From: Bacteroidales bacterium | GTDB taxonomy: Bacteria > Bacteroidota > Bacteroidia > Bacteroidales > Muribaculaceae | Direction: 5' to 3' | Length of the DNA stretch: 64,000 nt | Assembly (NCBI GenBank): GCA_910575545.1 | Contig: CAJTFH010000003.1 | Coordinates: 62,001-126,000 of the forward strand | In this document: positions 39,390-47,764 of the stretch, piece after piece | How the letters are laid out: each line of letters opens with the position of its first letter | Numbering within the stretch: the first letter of the stretch is position 1 | Notes under the pieces: generated by a model | Seen by the model: only the letters and a program-made list of their open reading frames with translations | Databases searched by the model: none | What the model was told of the DNA's origin: nothing | Made by a program: the position numbers and the translations under genes

Positions 39390-40541
39390 ATGAAAACAAA
39401 AAAATATATAGTGCCTATGCTGGCACTGATGTCGGCTATGGTTTTTCAGGCTTGTTCTGACGTGCAATACCACGATACACCGTCAATGGCCGCCGCATCA
39501 AATCTTAAAAGTGAAACCAACGGGCGTATGGTTGTGCTGACCTGGAATTTACCTTCTGCTGCCGGTATTGATGGCGTTCAGGTGCTCAGGAACGGCGACA
39601 TTATAGCCACGCTTCCTGCAGATGCGACAACATATACCATCAAACGTGAGACTCCCGGTGAAGATGTTGCCTATACAGTGAAGGTTATCTATAAAGACGG
39701 GAAAGTTTCGGAGGGAATTACTGTGTTCTGCGACGTTGTGTCAACAGAAAAGGTGGCAATGGTTCTTCCTTGCCCGTTTGACCAGCTTACTGACGATGAC
39801 GAAATCGCCGCGGCAGAATGGTTCAAAAACACATATGTTGATAATGGTGTTATCCTGACCACCGATGAGCTTGCTTCGCTTACCCCGGTCAACAATCCTG
39901 TGGTATGGATTATGGTTGACCGTATCGGATTGCAACAGGGATGGCGCAATCTGCCCGCTGAACTGGTTAGCGATGCCACTATAGCAGCCCTTAAAGGTTA
40001 TGTTGAAGCGGGCGGTAATATTTTCCTTGCCAAACATGCAACCCAGCTCACAGTGCCTCTGGGATATCTTGCCGACAATTACGCGCCCGGCATTTTCGGC
40101 AGCGGTGAGGGGGGTGTCGGTACCGACATATGGGCAATAAACTGCAACATATGTCTCAAATATGACCACCGCAACCATGAGATTTTCCGGGGGCTGACAA
40201 CCTGCAGCCAGTTTGAATGGGAAACTTATGCCCTTGAAGGCCCGGGTCTGCGCGAAGACCACAACTGCATGTGGGATTTCAACGCTTTCACCTACACTGC
40301 CGAGGGGGAGGATAAGGTGCAGAAATTCCAGAACCAGAACAATTGCACTGTGTTGGCCACCTGGGGGCATGTGGTTGATGACGCAGTGGGTGGAATTATT
40401 GATTTCAATCCTGCCGATGGCCGCGGTCGTTGCATTGCCAACGGTCTCTCTGCCTATGAGTTCCATGAAGAGGGTGGAAACGAGTTCCATGCCAATATTG
40501 AACGCCTGACCCGCAACACAATCGACTACTTGAATAAATAA
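39390..40541 (+). CDS. DUF4960 surface lipoprotein (fructan-binding type)
   Basis: 383 aa. Lipoprotein signal with Cys in MVFQACSDVQYHD; a fibronectin-type domain (about 35-115, LTWNLPSAAGIDGVQVLRNGDI); then DUF4960 (GNIFLAKHATQLTVPLGYL, GIFGSGEGGVGTDIWAIN, EDHNCMWDFNAF, GHVVDDAVGGIIDFNPADG, GRCIANGLSAYEFHEEG). Its place after SusD equals BT1761, the cell-surface glycan-binding protein of the B. thetaiotaomicron levan locus. The role here is inferred from that. Confidence 0.75.
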   Translation: MKTKKYIVPMLALMSAMVFQACSDVQYHDTPSMAAASNLKSETNGRMVVLTWNLPSAAGIDGVQVLRNGDIIATLPADATTYTIKRETPGEDVAYTVKVIYKDGKVSEGITVFCDVVSTEKVAMVLPCPFDQLTDDDEIAAAEWFKNTYVDNGVILTTDELASLTPVNNPVVWIMVDRIGLQQGWRNLPAELVSDATIAALKGYVEAGGNIFLAKHATQLTVPLGYLADNYAPGIFGSGEGGVGTDIWAINCNICLKYDHRNHEIFRGLTTCSQFEWETYALEGPGLREDHNCMWDFNAFTYTAEGEDKVQKFQNQNNCTVLATWGHVVDDAVGGIIDFNPADGRGRCIANGLSAYEFHEEGGNEFHANIERLTRNTIDYLNK

Positions 40542-40582
40542 CAACAAGCTTTGAATCTAATCTTATTATTATCCTAACAACA

Positions 40583-41683
40583 ATGTCAAAATCATTTTCA
40601 AAATTATTAGCAATAGCGGTAGCAATGGGCTGCACTGCATCTTCATTCGCCTCTAATCGTGCGGGAATGTTAATAGGGTATCCCGATGCAGGGAATATAG
40701 ATAATTTCCAGGAAGATACCGCTTGTCGTTTCTTTCTGAAACAGAACAGCGACGGGGTTGTGATTGCTCCGGGTGAGATTTCTAAAATCAATGCTGAGAA
40801 TCTCGATTACATCTGGGTGCATATCGACCGGTTGAATATGGGATGCGGTAATCTGCCTAAAGAGTTTTCAGATGAAGCAACGGTTGCAGCTCTCAAGCAG
40901 TTTCTTGCCGATGGCGGCAATCTGTTGCTGACCAAACAGGCCACACAGCTTGTGCATCTAATCGGTCGCATTGATGCCAAATTCGCTCCGGGTATCTATG
41001 GCGATGGCGATGGCGGAATGGGCACTGATGTCTGGACGGTAAATGCCCAGATCGGCTATTGGTTCACCAAGGAAGGCGATGATATGACGCAGTTCTATGA
41101 CCGCCGTAACCATCCGATTTATAAAGACCTTCGCACGTCTGATGCTTTCGAGTGGGAAACTTATCCGATGGAAGGTACGGGCGACGGCACTGAAATGTGG
41201 CGCGAAGACCACAACTGCATGTGGGACTTGAATGCATATAATGCCGTTTACACGTCGGAAGGTGCAAATGCTGTTGAAAAGTTTGAGAAAGACAATAACG
41301 CGCTTGTGCTTGGCACTTGGGGACATGTGCAAGACCATGCCGTTGCCGGTATAGTTGAGTTCCTGCCCCAGGATGCTAAGGCTCGTGGCGATGAGGCGAA
41401 AACCGGTCGGATTGTCGCTAATGGTTTAGCTGCATGTGAATGGTCGCCGCGACAGGGTGTGAATGCATTCCATTCCAATCTTGAAGCGCTCACAATCAAC
41501 TGCATGAATTATCTGCGCAAAAACGGTTCGGCAACTTGGCTGCCGATAGTCATAGATTCTGATGCAGAGGAACCTGTTGAAGTTTATAATCTGCAGGGTA
41601 TGCGGATTGCTGCTGAAAGTCTTACTCCTGGTTTATATATCGTGCGCCAAGGGAAAGAATCTTCTAAGGTATTGGTGAAATAA
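40583..41683 (+). CDS. Second DUF4960 protein with C-terminal sorting-type tail
   Basis: 366 aa; signal peptide (LLAIAVAMGCTASSFA). It repeats the DUF4960 core of its neighbour (LADGGNLLLTKQATQLVHLIGR; GIYGDGDGGMGTDVWTVN; EDHNCMWDLNAYN; TWGHVQDHAVAGIVEF) without the fibronectin-type domain, and ends in a tail of the kind VYNLQGMRIAAESLTPGLYIVRQG, seen on secreted proteins of this group. No lipobox, so released or sorted differently from the first copy. Tandem duplication; no catalytic role known. Confidence 0.7.
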   Translation: MSKSFSKLLAIAVAMGCTASSFASNRAGMLIGYPDAGNIDNFQEDTACRFFLKQNSDGVVIAPGEISKINAENLDYIWVHIDRLNMGCGNLPKEFSDEATVAALKQFLADGGNLLLTKQATQLVHLIGRIDAKFAPGIYGDGDGGMGTDVWTVNAQIGYWFTKEGDDMTQFYDRRNHPIYKDLRTSDAFEWETYPMEGTGDGTEMWREDHNCMWDLNAYNAVYTSEGANAVEKFEKDNNALVLGTWGHVQDHAVAGIVEFLPQDAKARGDEAKTGRIVANGLAACEWSPRQGVNAFHSNLEALTINCMNYLRKNGSATWLPIVIDSDAEEPVEVYNLQGMRIAAESLTPGLYIVRQGKESSKVLVK

Positions 41684-41694
41684 GATTGGTATCC

Positions 41695-41748
41695 CGGTGC
41701 TCTGTTCCCCGGCGCTCTTGCCAGGAATGGAGCACCGTTGTATTTTTG
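41695..41748 (+). promoter_or_regulatory. Terminator of DUF4960 gene overlapping a promoter for the next GH32
   Basis: Terminator: CGGTGCTC (41695-41702) with GAGCACCG (41730-41737), then TTGTATTTTT. The same DNA holds TTG (41718-41720), 20-nt spacer, TATTTTTG (41741-41748), a good promoter for the GTG at 41776. Read-through and fresh initiation could thus balance expression of the last gene. Confidence 0.6.
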
Positions 41749-41775
41749 TGGTGTAAACGAAATTATAATATAACC

Positions 41776-44146
41776 GTGAAATCAAGATTTATTGCTGCCG
41801 CATCAATTGCATTGGCGTCGTTGCTGGCAGAAGCAGGTGTTGTTGCCCATTATCCCATGGAAGTGCGGTCAGGGCAGATTGTTGAGACTGTCAGTGGTGA
41901 CCGTTTCGCAGTCGAGGGGCATTTTTTCACCGGAAAATGTGGCCGGAGCTGTTGGACAGGCTCTTCGTTTCGATGGCTATACGTCTCACATTGATGCCAG
42001 GATAGGTGCAGTTCTGCCGAAGGGATGCAAATCCATGACTGTCTCGATGTGGGTGGCGGTGCCGTCATATCCTATTATCGAAATCGATGTTGACACCAAA
42101 GAACAGACTCCGATTGCTACCTGTATTGATGAGGGTGCTAAATCAGGCTTCGGTTTCTATCTGGGCTTTAACGGGGCATGGTCGTTCCGGACATATGTCG
42201 GAGGCTGGCCGGTCAATATTGAAATAAACACTCCTTTTCCGACATACCAGTGGAACAATCTGGTGGCGGTTATAGACGGGGCTGCCAAACAAGCGAGGGT
42301 TTACAACAACGGGAAACTTGTGGGGCAGAGCAGATGTCAGGGTGAGCCGTCGCTGGCTGCTGCACCGTTTTTGATGGGGCAGGGGAATGCCAGCCGTATG
42401 GCAGGGCCGTTTGAGTTGATGTCGTTCAATGGTCTTATCGATGACATAAAGGTTTGGGACGAGGCGTTGGATGAATCAGTCATCAAGTCGTGGAAAGCTG
42501 AAAACATTGCAAATCTTGATATTCCGGCCTCAAGGTTTGCCAAAGAACTACTGCGCCCCCGTTTTCATGGGATGCCTGCTGCAGGGTGGACTAACGAGTG
42601 CCATGGGATGGCCTATGCAGATGGGCGTTACCATCTGTTTTTCCAAAAGAACGCCAACGGCCCCTATATGGCGCGGCTGCATTGGGGGCACATATCATCA
42701 GAGAATCTTTATGAATGGCGCGAGGAGAAAATCGCCCTGGCTCCCGGAGCATCCTATGATATAAAGGGTTGTTGGAGTGGATGTGTGTTCTCGGATACTC
42801 AGATAACGGGTGGCCGTCCTAATATACTCTATACGGCCGTGGATTATGGCCGTGCTTCCATAGCCCAGGCTATGCCCGACGGTAACGACCTGCTAAATTG
42901 GACAAAATCATCCAGGAATCCGATTATACCAGGTCGTCCAGACGGTTTGAGCGATGATTTCAGAGACCCTTATTTTTTCCGCAACGGCGATGAAGCCTAC
43001 ATAATTGTCGGTTCGTCGAAAAACGGGGTGGGCACAACAACCCTTCATCGTTATGATGTTGCATCGCAAAGCTGGAGCAATAACGGCGATCTGTTTTTCA
43101 CCGGCAATTCGGCATCACAGGCAGGGCCATTCTGGGAGATGCCAAATGTCACACCGATGGGTGAGGGGCAATGGCTTTTTACAGCCACACCGTTGAATAC
43201 ATCGATTGGTGTGCGTACGCTTTATTGGACAGGCTCTATTGCATCGAATGGCACATTCCAGCCTACATCTGGATTTTACATACCGAAGGGGGTTGAGTTG
43301 ATTTCCCGCCATGGTTTCGGGATGCTTTCTCCCACGGTTTTCCAGCATGATGGAAGAACTATTGCCCTCGGTATAGTGCCTGATAAATTGCCGTCGGAAG
43401 ATAACTGGAATCTCGGCTGGGCTCATTGCTACTCTTTGCCACGCCAATGGTGGCTTAATGAGCAGGGGGAACTTCAGCAGAAGCCGTGTGAGGAATTGGC
43501 CGGCCTGCGTATGGGCGGCGGTTTCTCGAAAGATGCCTTTGAGCTGTCTGGCACTCAGGAACTGGCCTCAGTTGCAGGTCGCGCGGTTGAACTGCTTGGT
43601 GTGTTTGAGGTTGGTTCTACGTCGGTAGGATTCAATATCTTCAAAAATGCATCGGGGTGTGGTTCAATAACCTATAATCCTTCTACGGGAGAATTGATAG
43701 TAGACTTTCGCACGCTAAAGAGGCTTGTCAATGACGGAGGCGTTTATGACGGACTTTACCGCGCATCTTTGCCTGAATTCCTGCGCCGTGGCTCGGAATT
43801 GAAACTTAATGTGTTTGTAGACCATTCAATAATTGATATATTCATCAATGACCGTTGGGCATCTTCAATAAGAGTGTTCCCGACTGATTCTGATGCCGAC
43901 GGGGTGGAGGTATTCGCTGATGGAGGCACGGCAAAAGTGAAGTCGTTGCAGGCTTGGAATCTTTCGGCTTCGGAATCAGGCGGTCTGGAAGAAGTATCGG
44001 CCGATAAAGCCGTTGTGGCATCATCAATGAATGTTTACACCTCATCGGGCGTTTTGGTACGTGCAGATGCTGATTCAGATGCTCCTCTTGAGGGGCTGCC
44101 TCAAGGAATCTATATTGTCGGAGGCATGAAAATGATAGTCCGCTGA
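41776..44146 (+). pseudogene. LamG-GH32 fructan hydrolase with a frameshift
   Basis: The gene begins at GTG 41776 (VKSRFIAAASIALASLLAEA, a signal peptide) and continues as a LamG domain, but after residue about 50 the frame breaks. The sequence GHFFTGKC in one frame should continue as SPENVAGAVGQALRFDGYTSHIDARIG in another. Removing one T from the run of six at 41922-41927 restores the frame and gives one 789-residue protein. LamG is at about 20-220, then a GH32 propeller: AAGWTNECHGMAY (where WMNDPNG is usual), DDFRDPYFF, FWEMPNVTP, and a beta-sandwich with a tail. Either sequence error or a recent mutation. Confidence 0.75.
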
Positions 44147-44173
44147 ATTCGTTTTAATCAGCGGTAATAAATA

Positions 44174-44211
44174 ACGGGCGATGTGTCGGATTTTGAAGAT
44201 ACATCGCCCGT
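44174..44211 (+). terminator. Terminator after the LamG-GH32 gene
   Basis: ACGGGCGATGT/ACATCGCCCGT, 11 bp perfect with a 16-nt loop. Lies between convergent genes and could serve both strands. Confidence 0.65.
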
Positions 44212-44230
44212 GCTATTGCCGTGAGGTTTA

Positions 44231-45115
44231 TCAGAGGAACAACATGATGCCTGCAGAAAGGGGGCGGAATTGTGGGGAGTTGTGGCCTTGGAGTACGCTT
44301 TGCGGCGAGTATCGCACGTAGAGGCCACAGGATTTCCAGAATTGCAGGCATCCGAAGAGGTCGACTGTGATGCGGCGGTGATGGAATCCTTCGGCGTATT
44401 CTTCAATTTCATTCCCGTTGGCGGTGCGGTAGTCTGTCTTCAAGGAAGCGTGTGTGTTGAAGTTGAGGATAGCGCCTGCCGTAACCCCCATGCCGCTACG
44501 TCCGAATTTCTGGCTTATCAGCAGCGGGATGCCGAGGCTGAACACTTTGATTCGGGAACTGCGTGGTTCGACCTCTTCAGGGTAGACATCGGGTTTAATG
44601 CCACCTTCTCCGTTGAGATTCATCCGGTGGATGATTGTCATTTTGTAGTTGCGCCAGTCGAAACCGAGACCGAGCGACACACCGAATCCACGGTTGACAT
44701 ATTCAACAGCCAACGCATTTACCCATGAGATTTCAAATGATTTATTCCATTGGAGTCCCATACCTGATGGTTGCCCTGATGGATAGACAAGGCCTATTCC
44801 TATGCCGCCGGTTATTACATTCCAATGCCTGCTGCCGGCTTTCAGGCCTATGACCCCTTCGTTGAATATGGTTTCTGAAAAAACAGAATCATACTGTCTG
44901 GATTTTATATTGGAGTTCTGCGAGAATTCTTTCTGGTAGACTGTTGTTGTGCTGTCATCATTGATTACTGTTACAGTGAAGCCGTTGCTTTTTTCGGTGA
45001 TTACTGTTGTGGCCGGGTTGTGGGTCAACATCAGGGTGTCGGGCATTTCCTCACAGTGTGCTGTGATTGCAGCCAGTGTTATCACTATTGCGGTGGCGGG
45101 TATCTGGAATTTCAT
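44231..45115 (-). CDS. Outer-membrane beta-barrel protein, last gene of sigma operon
   Basis: 294 aa. Signal peptide (IPATAIVITLAAITAHC), a disordered linker (NPATTVITEKSNGFTVTVINDDSTTTVYQKEF), then beta-strands alternating in aromatic residues and ending SAGIMLFL. It is a smaller relative of the next gene upstream (same linker pattern, same RRITVDLFGCLQFW / RLLTVDIIGIIGF strand). A porin-like or structural barrel under ECF control; ligand unknown. Confidence 0.6.
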   Translation of the reverse strand: MKFQIPATAIVITLAAITAHCEEMPDTLMLTHNPATTVITEKSNGFTVTVINDDSTTTVYQKEFSQNSNIKSRQYDSVFSETIFNEGVIGLKAGSRHWNVITGGIGIGLVYPSGQPSGMGLQWNKSFEISWVNALAVEYVNRGFGVSLGLGFDWRNYKMTIIHRMNLNGEGGIKPDVYPEEVEPRSSRIKVFSLGIPLLISQKFGRSGMGVTAGAILNFNTHASLKTDYRTANGNEIEEYAEGFHHRRITVDLFGCLQFWKSCGLYVRYSPQSVLQGHNSPQFRPLSAGIMLFL

Positions 45116-45166
45116 ATGTGGTAATCGTTAACAGTTTTGTGGTTTATGCTGATTTTGGCTGATGTT

Positions 45167-46072
45167 TCAGAAGTTGACGGTAGCTCCTATTGACCAGGAT
45201 TTGAAATTCGGGCCATAATAGGGCTGCATAACGTTCATGGGGCTCCATCTTACGTATGCCCCAATCCATCCTGTAAACCCGATGATGCCGATGATATCAA
45301 CGGTTAGAAGGCGCTGTTGCAAACCTTTTATGGTTTCTTTGAATCGCACTCCGTCTTTTTCCCATTGGGATGATACTTCTCCATAGGTGTTGAAATTGAC
45401 TATGGCACCGGCTGAGATTCCGAATGATTTATATAGGTTCTGTGTTATCATCAAAGGCACGTGGAACGTGTATACATCCCAACGGGAATGGTCGAGATGG
45501 CTGTCTTCATCAACCGGCATGGCAATCAGTTTGTCACCGACTTTATTGAATATCATATCTTTTCCTGCGATATAACGCCGCATGCCGAATCCGGCACCGA
45601 TGTCGAACTTCGGCCCATTGCGCCATGGTTGCAATTCGATTGCAATTACTTCGGCAACTCCGACCTCAAAGCTGTTCTCGATTCCGGCTTTGCCATGATA
45701 GTTGAATGTCCAGCCCCAATAGGCGTTCTTCAATCCTGTTATCACTCGTTTGTTCCATGCCGGTAGGGTGGTTGAGGTTGAATCGGTCTGGGATTGAGGG
45801 CGGTTTTTTGTGAAAGGTAATTCCATTATCAGGCGGTCACTGTCGAATTTGGCAGGTGTGGCCTGTGGAGTTTCACTAACGGCATATTCATAGACTGAGA
45901 ATGAACCGGAGTCGTTGTTATGGATGATCTGCACTTTTGTGTCGCTTCCGGTCTGGGTTACAGTGACGCGGTCGGCATTATTGACTATTTTGACTGTATC
46001 TGTCTGTTCGGTCTGGGCTGACATGGCCGTGGCTGCAAACATTAACAGTAGTGTTATGGCTGTTGTTCTCAT
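45167..46072 (-). CDS. Outer-membrane beta-barrel protein
   Basis: 301 aa. Signal peptide MRTTAITLLLMFAATAMSAQ, linker with NNADRVTVTQTGSDTKVQIIHNNDSGSFSVYEY, then a beta-barrel with aromatic girdles, ending WSIGATVNF. Paralogue of the next gene downstream. Part of the leftward sigma / anti-sigma operon; probably the envelope load controlled by that sigma factor. Confidence 0.6.
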   Translation of the reverse strand: MRTTAITLLLMFAATAMSAQTEQTDTVKIVNNADRVTVTQTGSDTKVQIIHNNDSGSFSVYEYAVSETPQATPAKFDSDRLIMELPFTKNRPQSQTDSTSTTLPAWNKRVITGLKNAYWGWTFNYHGKAGIENSFEVGVAEVIAIELQPWRNGPKFDIGAGFGMRRYIAGKDMIFNKVGDKLIAMPVDEDSHLDHSRWDVYTFHVPLMITQNLYKSFGISAGAIVNFNTYGEVSSQWEKDGVRFKETIKGLQQRLLTVDIIGIIGFTGWIGAYVRWSPMNVMQPYYGPNFKSWSIGATVNF

Positions 46073-46132
46073 GTGGGAAGTGTTTGATAATGGTTGTGTG
46101 GATATAATTTTGTTGATTGGCCTGGCTGGCGG

Positions 46133-46579
46133 TTATTGCCGGAATTTAGCCAGCATGGCATTAATTTTTTCATGAGAGGCCTTCCCTTCCATATATATTA
46201 GCAGAGCCTTGTCGCCTCCGCTTAGAAATGTGTTTAGAAACAGGATATAGCGGTTTAGCTTGCCGTTAGGGGGGAGTGTCAGGAATCCGAAATAAAGTTT
46301 TCCATTGGTATAGGAAATTTCTTTTTGTATGGCTTTGACGCCATCTGCCCTGACCGAAGCGGCAATTTTTTCACCTTCAGCTGCATCTGTTACCGTCACG
46401 CTACGGTAGAGGCTTAAGCCGTTTTCTCTGATTTTATCTCCTGACACAGTCACAGAGCTTACTTTGGGGCTTGAGCCATATGTTTCCTCGAAGAAAGGTG
46501 ATATTTTTAATCCATCCTGTGCCATGGCTACCGACCATATGGCCAGTGTGGTTATGAATGCTAAAATTCTTTTTGCCAT
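46133..46579 (-). CDS. Secreted DUF4252/DUF6108-like protein
   Basis: 148 aa from ATG 46579; a longer frame begins inside the anti-sigma gene. Signal peptide (ILAFITTLAIWSVAMA). Mature part DGLKISPFFEETYGSSPKVSSVTVSGDKIRENGLSLYRSVTVTDAAEGEKIAASVRADGVKA then a YTNGKLYFGFLTLPP strand. The pattern resembles a small family that follows ECF sigma / anti-sigma pairs in Bacteroidetes (DUF4252 or DUF6108); I cannot decide which. Role unknown. Confidence 0.5.
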   Translation of the reverse strand: MAKRILAFITTLAIWSVAMAQDGLKISPFFEETYGSSPKVSSVTVSGDKIRENGLSLYRSVTVTDAAEGEKIAASVRADGVKAIQKEISYTNGKLYFGFLTLPPNGKLNRYILFLNTFLSGGDKALLIYMEGKASHEKINAMLAKFRQ

Positions 46580-46611
46580 ATCTGAGAGATTTTTATTGTA
46601 TTGGTAGGAGG

Positions 46612-47082
46612 TTAATTGAGTGCATTGAAGGCATCGGCCATCTGGTGCCATTCTAAAGTCATGTCGTATGCTATCTGGTTGGAGGCTTTCGCCGCTTCTC
46701 CAAGTTCGCTGAACATCATTGCCGTAACGGTTTCGGTGTCGTCAATCCTTGTTCCGTTGACGTAAGCCACGCATTCTCCATAGGAACCTGATGGCCGAAG
46801 GGCCGGTATTATCAATGCTGCAGCCACGATAGCTGCCGCCGCGCAATTCCACCACACCAAATGTTTTTTCCGCTGCTTTACGGTGGTTGTAGTTTTATAT
46901 GTTTCTCCTGTGGCGTCTGGTGTCGCCAGGGAGAAGGCCATAACGGCCCGTGCTTCATCGGTTTCTTCTATGTCGGGACAATCTTTGGCGGCGAGAAGCT
47001 GCCGGAGCAACTTTTCTTCATCTAAAGATGTCTCTCCGTTGAAGTATCTGCCGATTAATATTTTTAGTTCATCGTTTGTCAT
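46612..47082 (-). CDS. Anti-sigma factor
   Basis: 156 aa. N-terminal helical domain (MTNDELKILIGRYFNGETSLDEEKLLRQLLAAKDC), then one membrane helix (HLVWWNCAAAAIVAAALIIPAL) and a periplasmic tail. It overlaps the sigma gene by 4 nt (ATGA), the common arrangement of membrane-bound anti-sigma proteins that hold an ECF sigma until an envelope signal arrives. Confidence 0.8.
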   Translation of the reverse strand: MTNDELKILIGRYFNGETSLDEEKLLRQLLAAKDCPDIEETDEARAVMAFSLATPDATGETYKTTTTVKQRKKHLVWWNCAAAAIVAAALIIPALRPSGSYGECVAYVNGTRIDDTETVTAMMFSELGEAAKASNQIAYDMTLEWHQMADAFNALN

Positions 47083-47570
47083 AGCTTCCGGTTATATATT
47101 TCTCTGACGGTTTTTCTTGCTCTTGCCACAACAACCCTTACATTCCCTTCCGTCATGCCATGTATTGCGGCAATTTCACTGAATTCCCATCCGTCGCGGT
47201 CGCGTTTTAGCAATATGTCGCGGTCGCGTTGTGAGAGGTGTCGCCCTATGATTTGCTCTACAGTGTGAAACAGTTGTTGCCGTTCCTCGTCTATGGAATC
47301 TTGGTATTCGTTATAATCATCTGCGAGAGGGGTAGTGGGGTGAGAGTTTTCGCGCCGCAACATGTCGATGCTTAGATTCCTGACGGTGGCCGTCAGCATC
47401 CCTTCTGCATGTGTTGTGCCGGTGATAGAAGCGCGGCGCTTCCAAAGCCTGTAAAAGGACTCCTGCAGTATATCGCGTGCTTTGTCGTCATCCTGTAGAA
47501 GACTGCTGGCTTTGGCCCGCAGTCGCGCCTGAAGACGTTCATAGACCGATGTCAGTATGTCCTTTTGCAC
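47079..47570 (-). CDS. ECF RNA polymerase sigma factor
   Basis: 163 aa from a GTG at 47570. Region 2: DDDKARDILQESFYRLWKRRASI; region 4: HLSQRDRDILLKRDRDGWEFSEIAAIHGMTEGNVRVVVARARKTVREIY, the HTH that binds the -35 element. First gene of the operon with an anti-sigma factor, a secreted protein and two beta-barrels. Bacteroidetes ECF factors of this size usually answer envelope stress or nutrient signals. Confidence 0.88.
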   Translation of the reverse strand: MQKDILTSVYERLQARLRAKASSLLQDDDKARDILQESFYRLWKRRASITGTTHAEGMLTATVRNLSIDMLRRENSHPTTPLADDYNEYQDSIDEERQQLFHTVEQIIGRHLSQRDRDILLKRDRDGWEFSEIAAIHGMTEGNVRVVVARARKTVREIYNRKL

Positions 47571-47691
47571 TGTTGTTTCCTTTTATCATGAGTTCATTAA
47601 CATATACGCAGGTTGGGGGAGATTGTTACATCGCAATCGAAAAAATTTGATGTGAGAAGTTGCCGTTTTTTGTTATGTGTGGGCAATGATA

Positions 47692-47732
47692 TAAAATCTT
47701 CCGCAGATGGGGCTCATCTGCGGAAGATTTTA
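47692..47732 (-). terminator. Bidirectional terminator
   Basis: Eighteen perfect pairs: TAAAATCTTCCGCAGATG with CATCTGCGGAAGATTTTA, 5-nt loop. It ends the BspA-like gene's transcript (minus strand) 33 nt after its stop. Confidence 0.8.
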
Positions 47733-47764
47733 GTTTTAGCGATGGATTTCCGAATGATTTATGG

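Noticed and set aside
41686-41994. Separate 102-aa gene before the LamG-GH32
   Set aside because: Its middle is the signal peptide and start of the LamG domain of the downstream frame; treated as one frameshifted gene.
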